A stretch of 64,000 nt of DNA from Gnetum montanum (lineage: Eukaryota; Streptophyta; Gnetopsida; Gnetales; Gnetaceae): assembly GCA_015680685.1 (NCBI GenBank), contig MNCI01028288.1:4548-68547 (forward strand), in the 5' to 3' direction. Below are positions 1 to 40,538 of this stretch, in pieces; position 1 is the stretch's first letter; every line of letters starts with the position of its first letter. A program made the position numbers and the translations under genes. The notes under the pieces were generated by a model, which did no database searches, had not been told where the DNA came from, and was given only the letters and a program-made list of their open reading frames with translations.

Positions 1-697
1 TTCTTTTTTTTTTCTTTTTTTTTCTTTTTGAAGACTGAATCCAGAGAAGCCGCCAACCATCAGGCATGGGTGCATGTCTTTCCAGTGGGACCCCCTGGAA
101 CAGCATTGGATTTTTGAGTGCCCTTTTTGATTACTCTTACTCCCATTTTTCGTTAAATCTACAAGGATCTTAATATAAGCAGGTTGCATGATGACTCCCA
201 CAAACATCACCAAAGAGAATCCGCAAGTCCCCTTGATGTCACATCCTAATCATTCCCTCTTGGTCCATCCTTCTTCATTCTGGGTATNCGACGGCTATGT
301 GTGGCATGGCATGTCAAGGCCAATCAAGTGTTCCTGCAGCTACTGTGTCCATGAAAAGTGTCGACTCCATTAAACATTGGAACATCAACATGGACGACTC
401 ATAATCCTCAAATAGAAGAGGAGAAACGTCAGGTGCTTCTTCAATGGTATCAATCTCAGAAGCCTGATGCATAGGACAAAGGAAAGACACTCATGGAGGA
501 GCCACCACTACCGGGAACCCCATGAGTTCCACAAATCTTGTCATTTTGTGTCTGTGTCCCAATTTTGTCATATCCACTACGGCATGAATAAATTTCTAGT
601 CAATCAATAATCCCATACCTATCCACTGTGTATTCAATTGAGCTTGTTCCTCACTTTCTTTAACTCGAGGACGAGTTTTTACTCAGTCGTGGGGGTA
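1..697 (+). mobile_element. 3' internal end of a Ty3/gypsy LTR retrotransposon
   Basis: This stretch runs into an LTR at 698. At 664-680 it has the string ctcgaggacgag, a motif that in plant gypsy elements often lies between the pol end and the 3' LTR. A G-rich polypurine tract (gtgggggt, about 689-696) directly abuts the LTR start TGATGAAG. No protein domain is readable; the only open frame (188-373) has an undetermined base at 288 and matches nothing I recognise. The rest of the element lies left of the window. Confidence 0.5.
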
Positions 698-1601
698 TGA
701 TGAAGCACTACATAGTCAATGCGTTGACTAGGCCACGTATACGGGCCCTGTATACTCAGCCGCGTTGACACGGCCCCATCGACGTAGCCTTCCTGCATCG
801 ACGAGGCCCCGTTTACGCAGCCGCCTATCCCGGCCTATAAATAAGAGGGCCTTCCGCCTCATTCAGACACCTTTCTAGTAGTCGTAGCGAAGCTCTTGCA
901 TTTTTTTTTGTAGGAGTTACATTATTTTCCCAAGTGCATGCCTGCAGTGTGATGCTTGTAATTGTATGACACCTTTATTTGAGTGTGACGTACTTGGACG
1001 TGTACATGACAGGAAATAAAGATCGAGATTACTTCATCATTGCAGCATTCACTTAGTTTTAATTGTCTAGTTTAATTGTTATTGTTATTTATTGCTTTCT
1101 TAGTTAATATTTATTGTTTTCTTAGTTAATATTTCTTTATCATCATTTACTATTCTTGTTGTTAAATGCAAAATGAGTACGACTTAATCACAAGCATTTA
1201 AGTGTAACTACTTGGCAACCTAGTAGTGTACCTAGGATCTGCACTTGGTAATCCCAATAGTAGTCATGCACGAGGTCCAAGATGTGTATGGATGATTAAG
1301 GAATGGATGCTCATCGCACTTAGGTTAGCTTAGACTTCATTTCCTATTACTCATTAGTTTAATTAAGATTATTCTCCATTGTCTCTAGGAGTAGCACTAT
1401 TTTAGGATCACATCATACGCCTCACTCTGGACTAAACCATATGTGACAAAGCAAATACTAGTCTAGGTGGGAAGATAACAAGCTGTGATCAACGTGTAAC
1501 TATCTAGATACGACAACTAACCTGTCCACGGAGTTGGACCGGATCGTGCGTGAACACTCATATTCGTATGGTTGAGTGTAGGGGTACCTAGCCGCTCATC
1601 A
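698..1601 (+). repeat. LTR (3' LTR of gypsy-type element)
   Basis: The LTR begins TGATGAAG just after a polypurine tract and ends CTCATCA. It has the promoter layout of an LTR: TATAAATAAG at 836-845 and a poly(A) signal AATAAA at 1015-1020 followed by the string agatcgagatt. Its last part carries the twin TTGG(T/C)AA(T/C)C motif (1212-1220 and 1245-1254) and the block gtatggttgagtgtagggg (from about 1566), both shared with the other LTRs here. The U3 part (700-835) is unusually CpG-rich with repeated ggccc/cagccg words. Ends are inferred from internal comparison; no second LTR of this copy is in view. Confidence 0.7.
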
Positions 1602-1762
1602 ATTACAAAGAACCATTTGGAAACCATTTGAATCAACAAGAAGTTTTTGTGAGACCTGGCAAATAAATATTTGTTTTCTCTTAGTTATTAAAGAATTCCT
1701 TAGATTTGATTGGAACCTTCTTCAAAGGTATATAAAAGATATTGAAACTCAAGGTTGGTAGT

Positions 1763-2529
1763 TGATGAGATGCAATATTGCATGGGCCGCGATATCGCAG
1801 CCCATCACCTTGTCTATAAATAAGAGGTGGCTTTCTCTTGTTTCTCCATCTAAATCTAGACCCTTAGCTAAACTCAGATAGTTTTACCATTCTAGAGATA
1901 GAATAATTTCCATGTGCCTGTAGTAGGAGTCTCAAAGTGAACGGATCTTTATTCGAGCAAATTGTACCTAAGCACACATTTGTGTACGGAAATAAAGACG
2001 AACTTTCTGATAAACCTTGGAGTGCATGGACTAAGCTAAATATGAATTAATTAATGTTAAATGCTTAAATGCTTTCTTTAATAATTAATCTCTCTCAACC
2101 CTCTACTCCTAATTAAGTGCATTCAGTACGACTGCTTCGAGCACGTGTGCCACGCTTGGTAACCCCGTAACGAATAGCGTTTGGTAATCCCAGTAGCGTT
2201 GCACTGGTTCAAGGTGTGTATGGCAAGTGGGAACAAATATTGATGCTAGGATGATTAAAGCTTAGTTAATGAAAGTTAGTTACTTAGTCTTTTCACCCTT
2301 TCCTCTTTTAGCATAGGCGATAAAAAGATAAAAGACATAAAAATCATATACCTCAGACTTACTTAACCATACAACCATGACAATACAAGTAAGTTTGGGA
2401 AGAGAACGATTGATTAACCTTAAGTGTTTCATAAGGCTCGTAAGCACCTAGTCCTTGGAGTTCGACTGGATCGCGTGTGTAACACTCGTATTTGTATGGT
2501 TGAGTGTAGGGGTACCTCGCCACTCATCA
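1763..2529 (+). repeat. Probable solo LTR, gypsy type
   Basis: The unit begins TGATGAGA and ends ACTCATCA. It has a TATA box (TATAAATAAG, from 1815) and AATAAA at 1991-1996, then the twin TTGGTAA motif (2156-2165, 2181-2190) and the same 3' terminal block as the LTR at 698-1601. No primer-binding site or polypurine tract adjoins it. The five bases on each side (gtagt and atagt) match at four positions, as expected for an aged target-site duplication. This supports a solo LTR left by LTR-LTR recombination. Confidence 0.65.
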
Positions 2530-2844
2530 ATAGTATAACTATAAGATATTAATTTAGTGGTAAGATTTTTGATTTGAAAGTTTTAAGTTAGATTAAATTC
2601 TAGTAAGTAATGATGAGTTATAAAATTCTAATTTAACTATATATCTTAAGGTATGATTTGAAAGCTTTAAGTCATAAGTTCAATCTTATTAAACAATGCC
2701 TTGTTACAAAGTTAAAATTTAACCATATATCTTTGAAACATTTATGTTTTAATTATTTTGGTTTCAACATGCCCTAATTTATTTCAGTTTCAAAATGTCC
2801 TAAGATTTAATTATTTTGGTTTCAAAATGCCCTTAGTTTCAACA
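2530..2844. other. AT-rich spacer, no gene seen
   Basis: Low-complexity AT-rich sequence with loosely repeated words such as aagttttaagt and ggtttcaaaatgccct. No reading frame or RNA gene is visible. Confidence 0.5.
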
Positions 2845-3117
2845 CTTGGTGGGTTTTAATTAGTTTAGTTTCATAATTATTTTGGTTTAAAAAACACACC
2901 CTAATTTTGGTAGGTTTTAATTAGTTCTGTTTCATAATGATTTCGATTTAAAAAAGACACCCTAATATTGGTAGGTTTTTTAAAAAAGACACCCCAATTT
3001 TGGTAGGTTTTAATTAGTTCTGTTTCATAATGATTTCGGTTTAAAAAAGACACCCTAATATTGGTAGGTTTTAAAAAAAAACACTAGGTTTTAAATTATT
3101 TCTGATTCATAATTATT
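2845..3117. repeat. Tandem repeat, about 61-bp unit
   Basis: The word taggttttaattag recurs at about 2850, 2911 and 3004, with shortened copies at 2971 and 3065. Spacings are 61, 93 (61 plus a 32-bp partial) and 61. Each unit contains ttcataat(t/g)att and a aaaaaagacaccc tract. The array lies immediately upstream of the G run and the UBP12-type gene, so it may be part of its distal promoter. Confidence 0.7.
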
Positions 3118-3118
3118 N

Positions 3119-3182
<64 letters not shown>
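3118..3182. other. Undetermined base plus run of 64 G, likely assembly artefact
   Basis: One N is followed by 64 consecutive G (3119-3182). A perfect G run this long next to an N is most easily explained by failed base calling (dark cycles) at a contig edge, not by real sequence. The true promoter sequence between the tandem repeat and the 5' leader may be missing or shortened. Confidence 0.7.
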
Positions 3183-3183
<1 letters not shown>

Positions 3184-3568
3184 GAGAATGTAACGGCAAA
3201 GTTTATAGGTGAACTGGAGCAAAGTTCATAGGGCCAGGTGGGTCTTATATGGTTGCAAACAACTTTTGGTTTGGTCCTCTCAAGGTCGCTACAGCAGCTG
3301 CGGAATAGTCAGAGAAGTGCAAAGAGTTTTGGCTTCTGAGTTTTGGCTGACTGTCCTGCTCGAACGATCCATTGTTTCATCCATCCGTTCATCCGTGGCC
3401 AAAGGGCTTTTTCTTCTTCTCAGTTGTGATAGTTGATGTTGTCAGCTACGCGCGCAGATTGTAGCAATTACCTGGATCAGCAGCAGCATTTTTTAACCTG
3501 CGCTAAGTCATCTGAAGACCTTCTGAGTTGCAAATTCCATACACGAAGCTCACATCAATTGCTTGGCA
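3183..3568 (+). promoter_or_regulatory. 5' leader and proximal promoter of the UBP12-type gene
   Basis: About 390 bases separate the G run from the chosen start codon. No convincing TATA box is visible, so the transcription start is unknown. An in-frame TGA at 3524-3526 precedes the ATG at 3569, so the reading frame cannot extend further 5' without an unseen splice. Two out-of-frame upstream ATGs (3433 and 3528) open frames that overlap the main start and end at 3642 and 3713 in genomic sequence. Confidence 0.45.
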
Positions 3569-32244
<28,676 letters not shown>

Positions 32245-32840
32245 CTGCTATTCTACAAAAGCTGGGACTAGGGATTGAACTTTTTGTGTGGCCAACCAAT
32301 GAGGGGGATTGTTAACTTTTGGTCAGAGGCCCCTTCATTATGTTGTCTTTTGTAATCTATAAATGGAAAGCTATTCTTTTTGTGGGGTTTGCTTCAAAGT
32401 TTTGGCAATTGCATTGTTTGAGTTGTAGTTTAGTACTGAATCTCAGAGAGATGGATTCAAATTTTTGTTTTCAATGCTGCCGCGTGAGGGTTGTAATTGC
32501 CGTAATCTTTCGTCGTATCTCGCTGCCATTCATTGTAATCTCAATGGCAGGTTTGGTAAAATTATGTGCCACGATTGTTTTATTTATAGAGTAAACTATT
32601 GTTCTATATGTTTCTATTTGGAATTCTGTTACAGAAAATTCATTATTTCTAATTTCATAGGGATCACCGACGTTCCTTTATATGCGCAAAACTTTTAAGA
32701 ATTTGTTGCTAACTCCGTTACGTAATTGCAACGAAAATCTTGGGAGATTTTTAGCACTTGGAGATTTGTCTTTTGGCAAACTTTGCAAGCCTAGATCTTT
32801 TATCAAATTAATTTTCCTATCTTATAAATAAAATTTTAGT
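32245..32840 (+). other. Putative 3' UTR of the UBP12-type gene
   Basis: The stop codon ends at 32244. A candidate AATAAA lies at 32827-32832, and upstream there are only weak alternatives. The true cleavage site cannot be fixed from sequence alone. Open frames at 32319-32698 have no family resemblance. Confidence 0.4.
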
Positions 32841-34430
32841 CCCGCACAACGTGACGCATGCATTGCTCAAGTTATTTCAACTTGGTTTTCTTGTTTTCCA
32901 ACTTGAATCAACATAACAATACAAAAATTCAGTCTTATAGTATGGAAACTGCCAAACAAACTACCCCAACTTAGATGAGATATTATAGTTTTCTTGTGTT
33001 TGTGGGATGTCCCATTGCACAAACGTAAAGGTTGTTCGTGCTATTTTTGTCAAATCGTTAGCAATACCTAGGGACAATGACTTAAATCTTTGACCTAAAC
33101 ACATGCATGACCTAAACACATGCATGATGTGACAGAAAATAACATCTATGAATATAGATCCATCTATTGATATATAGATATCATAAAAATTAACTATGCT
33201 ACATTCTTTTTCCATATGTACCTTGGGAGATAGATCTAGTGATACTTAAAGAGTATAATACAATTAACCTTTCTCTATGGTCATCTTTATGATATTCTTT
33301 GATTAAAGATACCAAGTAGGGCTTATTATGTTTGTCCTTGTTCATTTTATCTAACAAGTCCCATGCTCTAGTCACAAGATTTTTAGATGACACATCTTTT
33401 CCTTGTAGCTATTATAAATAGTGAATGTGTGGTCTCCAATTCCTCTATTTCTCTTTTGTATTGAGTAGGACTTTGTGGTAGTCCTATTTTCATGTTGAAG
33501 TCTTTGATTTCATGTATTAGGAGTTAAAAAGGGTTGCTATTTCAAGGAAAGGGTTAGAGAAGGGTATATTAAGAGGTAATGCCCAAAAAGGAAAGAAGCC
33601 TTCATGAGCGGTTCATACTAAAAGAGGCAATATCCTTTAGAAAAAAGTATAAATAAGGGTGAACCATTCTCTTTGGAACTTGCTAAGTTGATTTAAGTGA
33701 ATCAAAAAGCTCTCTTTTCTTTATTTTGAGTGTTTGTGCAAGCTTTTTTGTGTGCATGATTGAACCTTCCTTAGCTTCATCCTTTTCTTTTCTTTTTTGC
33801 ATTCTTGAAAGTATGTTTCTCCCCTTTGAGGAGTGAAACCTTGATCATGGATTCTTCTCTCAAGGATTCACATACTTCATATGTATAATTCCTTGCATTC
33901 TCATGCAATTTTACATGTTTTCCACATAATTATTACATGTTTCATATTCTCATAAGAAATTTAAGTTAGTGGCATGTTTCTTTATGTTTTGTTTAAAGAA
34001 TGTAGAGCAGTAAGAGGTGGATTTATGTCAAAAATTGAGAGATTCACTCCCAAATGTCTATTTCATGTTAATTTTCTCTTAATTCTTTCATGCATGTTTG
34101 TGGTATAAAGAGGGTTTTAGACCCATGTTTATAATTTGATGTAAAAGCTCATTTCTCTAGATGTAAGAGCTTGTTCCAAGTTGTTGCCATTTGTGTGTGT
34201 TCTTCCATGTTTAATTATAGTTCCTTGATGCATTGAAGGTTTATTAAGATTGAATGAAAGAGTTTATGCATATTTTCAAGTTTCTGGTGCATGTTGCATA
34301 TATTTGGAAAATTCAAAATGTGTTTTATGTTTTCTTATAATTAATGCTTGATATAACATGTTTAGAGATCATCGATGTTGTCTTAAGTCTTGTTTGTCGA
34401 GTTGCGTACCTATAAAAATCACAAATTTAT
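32841..34430. other. Unassigned intergenic sequence, possible LTR-like promoter
   Basis: AT-rich, no gene recognised. A minus-strand frame at 33199-33393 (64 codons) has no known match. The string gtataaataaggg at about 33650 with flanks of LTR character suggests an old LTR, but no partner or clear ends were found. Confidence 0.3.
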
Positions 34431-34439
34431 TGTTTTCTA

Positions 34440-34800
34440 TTTTTTCTTCATGGTATAGACCATGACCTTGTCACAACTTGTAGTGAGTGTTGTTGCAATT
34501 TTTCATAAGACCATGACTTGTAGTCACCTCATGGTTAGTCTAAACAAAGATCATGACTCATGGTTAAACTGTCAGATTGAAGATTTGAAGTACAAAGGTC
34601 TAAAACAACTACTACAACTTGGCCATGATTGATGGTCAACTTGTGGTTTACTTAGTTTTTATTTTTTTTTTCTTGTTTCAATAGGCCCACAACCTAACCA
34701 CAACCCATGGTTGAATATCATGAGCCAACCACAACTTGTGGTCTTAACAAAAATTGATGATGACTACCACCACCACTTATGGTCAACATAAAGGTCAAAC
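34440..34800. repeat. Cluster of ACCATGA / TCATGGT and ACCACAAC / GTTGTGGT words
   Basis: Words like accatgac, ctcatggtt, accacaac and acttgtggt recur many times on both strands, forming small hairpins (for example ccacaacttgtgg near 34729). This looks like a degenerate simple repeat. Confidence 0.45.
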
Positions 34801-34989
34801 TGGAAGCCAAAATTTCAGAGCTAGGTAGAAGATAGGGACCTTATTCTATTGTGCAACCCTAACAATAGCATACTTTTCCTTATAGTATGTCATATGACTA
34901 TCTATTTTTCCAAAGGCATGTTGGAACACTGAAATAATTGTAATACAGGTATACCCCAAGATATATAGTCCAATTAGAACTTTATAACT

Positions 34990-35064
34990 CAACATTGCCC
35001 ACCAAAATCGAACCCATGACATGGAGCTTTGAAATCAAGAGTCTTATCCCTAGGCTATTCATGT
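34990..35064 (-). repeat. tRNA-like SINE head (or tRNA-derived pseudogene)
   Basis: On the minus strand TAGCCTAGGGA (plus 35047-35057) resembles an RNA polymerase III A box and GGTTCGATT (plus 35006-35014) a B box. Their starts are 43 bases apart, the spacing of a tRNA gene. Between them AAGACTCTTGATTTCAAAGC resembles a D-arm to anticodon-arm segment. The acceptor stem does not pair well, so this is more likely the 5' head of a SINE than a working tRNA. A body toward lower coordinates could not be delimited. Confidence 0.5.
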
Positions 35065-38000
35065 TTATAAAGCTTATACATTTACTACAAAGTTTCACTA
35101 TTATCCTACCTACAAGTAGAGTGTTGTCCTTAATAGAAATTAATTTCAATTCTTTACTCTATTTTGAGTTTGGTATAGTGGTGATGATACAAAAGAAACA
35201 ACTAGACAACATGATCATGTTTATTTCAAATCAAACTTAACGTTGAACCCATCTAAAGTTCTTGCATCATCATTATTATTTGTAAACTCATAGTTGATGA
35301 AAGCATGTTATAGGATAAAAATTATGAAAAAATGCTATTAGCTTTTCTAGAGGTTATTGGAATATTCATACCACTTGGCCTCATTAATTGTTATAAGTAG
35401 GATGTTTTTCTTTAGCAAAATGGATTACAAAATGCATTGATGGGGATGATGTTTGGATGTTTCTTTAGACTAATGTAAGGAAAACCTAAAAATGATAATA
35501 GTTGGTCGTCTAATAACTTTCTTTATTGCTAGTATTTTAAGATTGATTGTAATAATGAAAACTTAAAAAGACATCCCAAAACTATTGGGCTTTTTCTTTG
35601 GACTCTCTTTTCTATGTTTACGATCTAATGTACTCTAAATTTTTTCATTATTATTCATTGTTTGAGGTCCAACAGCCATCACAATTCATACTACATAGTA
35701 AATATAAAATAAAATAAAGAATAATAAGTCACTTTTAAAAATTAGATAAAAATTTTCATATCATTTATACAAAACTCAAATAATAAAGCACAACATTCAA
35801 AGATTTTTAGTGGAGGAGGATGAAGTTCTTAACATGTAATAGATCTCATTTTGTAGTACGTGATTGATTTTGCTTGGAACTTGTGTAGGTGGTTGAAATT
35901 CTTCATGTTGTTTCAAATGTTGATTATTGGTAAGAATGATTTTATCTGGTTCATCTAGATGATAGATGTACATTGCACTAAACAAAGGAACTATGCTTAC
36001 CATGTTTAATTGTTTTGAATAAAATTTACTAGCATAAGTTAAGTGTGATGGATTAAAATAAAGGACTTTATTGCAAGGTTTAAAGTTAAACTCTTGAAAG
36101 TAGATGTTATTACATGCTTTGGTGAGAAATGTTTTACATTCTTCATCAAAGAAATTTTATGATTCTTATCTAATAATTACAAATTCATTAGATATTTTTT
36201 TTTATGCAAAATACAAAGTTATATCAAACTTAATTTATCATTCAAAGTTTTCATTTTAAGATCAATAGGTAGGTGTTGTAGTTATCCATATATTAATTGA
36301 AATGACATGTAAGCAATTGGGTTCTTTCCAAATTTGCTATAACTCATAAAATATTGTTCAACTTGGATGATCAATTCCTACTATCATTTACTAATAGTTT
36401 ACTAAATGTACCAAGTGACTAGCTATTGGGATTACTACGTTAAATGCAAGGTTGATGTTTGAGTTTATGTCATGTTCATTATATTGTAATTAATATTTAT
36501 GAAATCTTAAATATTATGCTAAATAACATTGATGAATTGCATGACATCTAAGTTAAGTTAGAGTGTTACATTGGAATAAAATTAATGTCAATTTTATTTA
36601 TGTTCATGGAAGCATCTAAGTACATCCACTTGAATAAGGCATTGGACAAAACACTAAATTTTATGGTGTAAGCACTTGTTGACTATTATAATATTTATGG
36701 AATAAAACTATAAGACCATTTCTACGCTATTGACTAGACAATGCCATAAATGAAGTTGGTAGACACGTATTTATAAGTAAAAACAAATGATAAGTTAATG
36801 CATTTGCATTAGCATAGCAAGGGCTATTTTGATGTGTTAATGCAATGTTTGAACATAATTTTTTTAATTAATCATAACTCCATGATTGACTTAAAACTTG
36901 TTTTTGAGTTATACAAAATGGATGAAGTTCGATTACAAAATTTATGAGGTAACGCAAAGTAATTGATTAAATGACATGAGTGCCAATTAAAAAGCTGATT
37001 CTACTAGTTTATGTCATTATAAAAATGGTTTGATAATCATAGAGATAATAAAAAATTACAAAAACTCTTTAAAAATTTGTTGATGAAATTATGTTCCTAG
37101 TGGTATTGATATCGTTCTTGGTCTTCCACATCATATTGATATTGTGGAACTTTTTTTCATTGGTTCATGAGTCCCTACACCAAATCATAAGCAAATAGCT
37201 GCAATCTTTCATAAGGGTTATAAGAACCTAGCCTAAGAAGGATCATAGAGAAAACATAACATAACATAACATAAAGTGTGACATACGATGCCCAAATGTC
37301 ATGGCAAGCATCAAATGTACGTAACATTTGACATTATGGTTAATGAATGTGAAAGGGAAAATGTAGATGGAAATGAAAAAGTAAACTTTATTAAGGTAGA
37401 AATAATGTATTTGGATCATGTTTTGAGGGTTACTTGGGATTATCTTCCTTCAACATCTGTCCCTTATAGGCAATTCAACATTGCCATCATGGTCAAGCTT
37501 GTACTTGACTAGAAGGGATGGCTAGTCACCTTTCTATTGCATTTCACTTAGCACCTATTACTTAGCTTTTTACTGGCTTCACAAATCCATTCTAGCATAA
37601 CCTCTAATTTCTAAGTATAATTATTGTAGGTCAAATTCTCAAACGTCACCTCAAGAGACATGCCTATTATTACAACAGGCTATTTGGGTCTTATTATAAG
37701 AATTACATCATTTGTTACAATGTGACACCATCTTTGTTATGGAATGGCTCCATTTTGGGAATAGAGGCATGACAAACTATCCTCTTTAGCTTTCATTTAT
37801 CTTGAAAAGAATCTACATTAATGATACTTCTTTAGGCTTCAGTGCTCCCTTCATGCTCTAATGCTCCAATGTTTTGATTTTTCCTTTTTAAAATGGGATT
37901 GAATATTTTAAAGTTTTCTCACTTATTTTGTAAATCAAATAATAAGTGAGAAAAATATTTGAAGGAAATAAATCTTCTCTTACCAGCAACTTATCTTAAT

Positions 38001-38431
38001 CTCTAGGTAATGATAAGAGATGAATTAAAGGTCTACCAACTGCCAATCATTAGTCCTAATGAGGGTTACAAAAAGTGCATCTCATATCTCTAGTTACCCA
38101 AGTGAAGGTAGGGTAAATCATTTTTTGTACTTGTATTACCCAAAATATTTTCCTTGCGTGAGTTAGAAATATAAATTAAATAAATAAATAGAAATAAGAA
38201 AATAAAAAATAGAAGTAAGCTTTAAAACTACTTAATTTTCATCAACCTCTAAGATCAAGGGATGTAGTTGTAGTTTTTCCATCAGGGATATATGGTCAAA
38301 TGACATTGTTCTGGATGCTAAGGCTTGATATTTCTTTTTAACTTCTTCCTTAGGAATCAACTTTAGTAACTTGTTAACTTAGAAGAATTAGGTATCATAC
38401 CAAATGTAATATAGGATCTTGATAAAGAAAA
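35065..38431. other. Unassigned AT-rich intergenic sequence
   Basis: No gene or element recognised in 3.4 kb. Short frames at 35797-36003 (minus) and 37288-37512 (plus) have no family signature. A small ataac repeat lies at 37257-37274. Confidence 0.45.
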
Positions 38432-39525
38432 TGTTGACCTTTTGGTATGTGAAAATCTTGCAAAATGAAGAATGTGAAAAATGTGCTTGTGAAATCTTGT
38501 AAGACTTGGAAAAGATAAGATCTTGAAAATAGCATGAGCATGATGAGATGAAGAAAAATAGTATGTTGAGATGAAAATGAGAGCTCAGTTGTCAATTTGA
38601 AGTGATGTAGTCTTAACCAAGATTGTAAGAGTTTGGAAGAAGTCACAGGGAAGCACAACATCTAGAACTTAAAAGAAGATGTTCCAGTAGTTGTCAAGAC
38701 GTCATAGAGGAACAAAAAATATCCCTATTGAAAAGTCCAAATCTCAAGTGAGATGTCCCAAAAAAACAACAGACATCTCAAGTGCAGTTAAGACATCCTA
38801 GTTAAGATGTCTCATGTGGGACATCCCAACTAAAGTGAGATGTTCCACCTACAAGCATCTGAAAGTTGGTGAGACATCCCAACTAGCCATTGTACGAATG
38901 CTAACAATCATCTCATAATCACAAAGGCTATAAAATAGATAATATCTTTATGAAAAAGATAAGCATTGTTCACACACATATTCCCTTTATTCTACATATC
39001 TTGTGAATCGATTTATTCTTTAATTCTTTATCTATTGTAAGTGTGGTATTGTGAATATTGAGAGCTTCAAGGTAAGAAATTTGTAATTTGAGTACATTCT
39101 CTCCTTGATCTTTATTTTCTCGCTTTGTAAACCTTGCGAGGTTGATGAACTTCTTACGGGAAGGCATCTCTTGAGCTTGTTGGGACCTTGAGGAATTGGA
39201 TATGTTTCTTAAGAGAAAACACCCCATGCAAAGCTCAAGTTATTATACAAGTTATAGAATCCTTGAAACCATATTTTGAGCTTGTTGGGACCTTACAGGG
39301 TTGGGTGTGTTTTTGTGTGAAAACACCCCTTGCAAAGCTCAAACTTTGTAAAGGTTGTGGTATCCTTGAAACCACATTTTTGAAGAAACAAAGTTCAGAG
39401 ATGTGTAAGGCTTCTACCCTTTGAGTGTGGACATACCCAGGTTGGGAAGCCACATACATTTATGTGTATTTTTTATTCTAATTGATGGAAATTATTGAAT
39501 CCTTCTTCTAAGTTATTGATCTTCA
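38432..39525 (+). repeat. 5' LTR of the copia-type element
   Basis: The LTR runs from TGTTGACC to ...gatcttca, two bases before the primer site, about 1094 bases. It contains many short GAGATGTCCC / GGGACATCTC-like words at about 38740-38890, and a 105-bp tandem duplication starting tgagcttgttgggaccttg (39172 and 39277). Confidence 0.75.
39172..39384 (+). repeat. 105-bp tandem duplication in the copia LTR
   Basis: The segment tgagcttgttgggacctt... with aaaacacccc and gcaaagctcaa occurs at 39172-39276 and again, diverged, at 39277-39384. Confidence 0.75.
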
Positions 39526-39527
39526 AG

Positions 39528-39539
39528 TGGTATCAGAGC
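39528..39539 (+). promoter_or_regulatory. Primer-binding site, initiator methionine tRNA
   Basis: TGGTATCAGAGC is the exact complement of the plant initiator tRNA-Met 3' end and is the usual primer site of plant copia elements. Confidence 0.9.
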
Positions 39540-39783
39540 TTGGTACTCCTAATTTTGAGTGTAACAACTCAAGAGTGAATGATGGAAGGAACATCATGCA
39601 CCAAGCCAAAAATGCTTGATGGGATTAAATTTCCATAGGAAGGCTTGAATTCAAGGATTCTTTGAATCCATGGAGTTTGAAGTTTAGGAATCCATCCTAG
39701 AGGAATATGCTCCACTCATCAATAATTCTACAAGTGCTACAAAGCCAAGAAGCAAGTGGGCTCATGACAAAAAAGATAAGTTT

Positions 39784-40538
39784 ATGTTTGATTCCAAAGC
39801 TAAAAATTTTCTTTATTGTTTTTTAAGTAAATCTAAGTTCAATAGAATAGTTGAGTGCAAAAGTACAAAAGAGATTTGGGAGGTCCTACAAGCTACTTAT
39901 GAAGGTACATATGTTGTTAAGCAATCCAAGCTTCTAGTTTTAGAAAGTAAATATGATAAATTAAAAATGAAAGAAGTAGAAAAGATCAAAGATTACTTTT
40001 CTAGTGTTAATGACTTAGTTGTAGCTATCAGAGGGACAGAAAAGGATTTATTTGAAAGTGATGTTATTATCAAAATGATTAGAACCTTGCAACTTGAATT
40101 TAGACCTAAAGTAATAGCTATGGAGGAGATTAAGGATTTCTTAGTCTTGAAGTTTGAAGGGCTTCAAAGTGCACTTATAGCTTATGAGAGGAATCTCATA
40201 AGTGAAGGTGAAATTAAAGAAAACCCATTGCTCTCAAAAGCTCATCAAAGAAGAGGGATCTATTTGATCTTGAAGTAAACAACGAAGATGAATTAGTTCA
40301 CTTGTTAAGAAGGGTTCAGAGACAGCTAGCATGGAAAGGAAAGACCTTCAATCAAACCGACATCAAGGATAAAGAAAGAGGTAAACATTTCAAAAATTTT
40401 AATCTTAATGCATTTTCCATAAAATGTTGGGTTTGTGCTGGTAGAGGTCATGTGGCCTTCAAATGTCCAAGTCTTGGTAGGTTAAAGAAGGATCCATCTG
40501 ATGTTAAAAAGAAAAGACAAAATCTCTACTCAAGCTAG
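39784..40538 (+). pseudogene. Copia-type gag with zinc knuckle, frame-disrupted
   Basis: Frame 39784-40278 (164 codons) matches the UBN2-type gag domain: KSTKEIWEVLQATYEG, then LKMKEVEKIKDYFSSV and MIRTLQLEFRP. A frameshift near 40265 leads to frame 40302-40538, with a retroviral-type zinc knuckle CWVCAGRGHVAFKC (C-x2-C-x4-H-x4-C). The N-terminus before 39784 is partly readable with a stop. A later frame (40899-41099) has CEICGHVQSYYEL, a possible second, incomplete knuckle. The protein would package element RNA. Confidence 0.8.

Noticed and set aside
3119-3182. G run as a giant natural G-quadruplex
   Set aside because: A pure 64-G tract next to an N is far more likely a base-calling artefact.
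33199-33393. Minus-strand 64-codon frame with charged residues
   Set aside because: It is short and isolated, and no family motif or neighbouring exon was seen.
37288-37512. Plus-strand 74-codon frame with start codon
   Set aside because: No domain, no splice continuation, no second supporting frame; it is compatible with chance in 3 kb of noncoding DNA.
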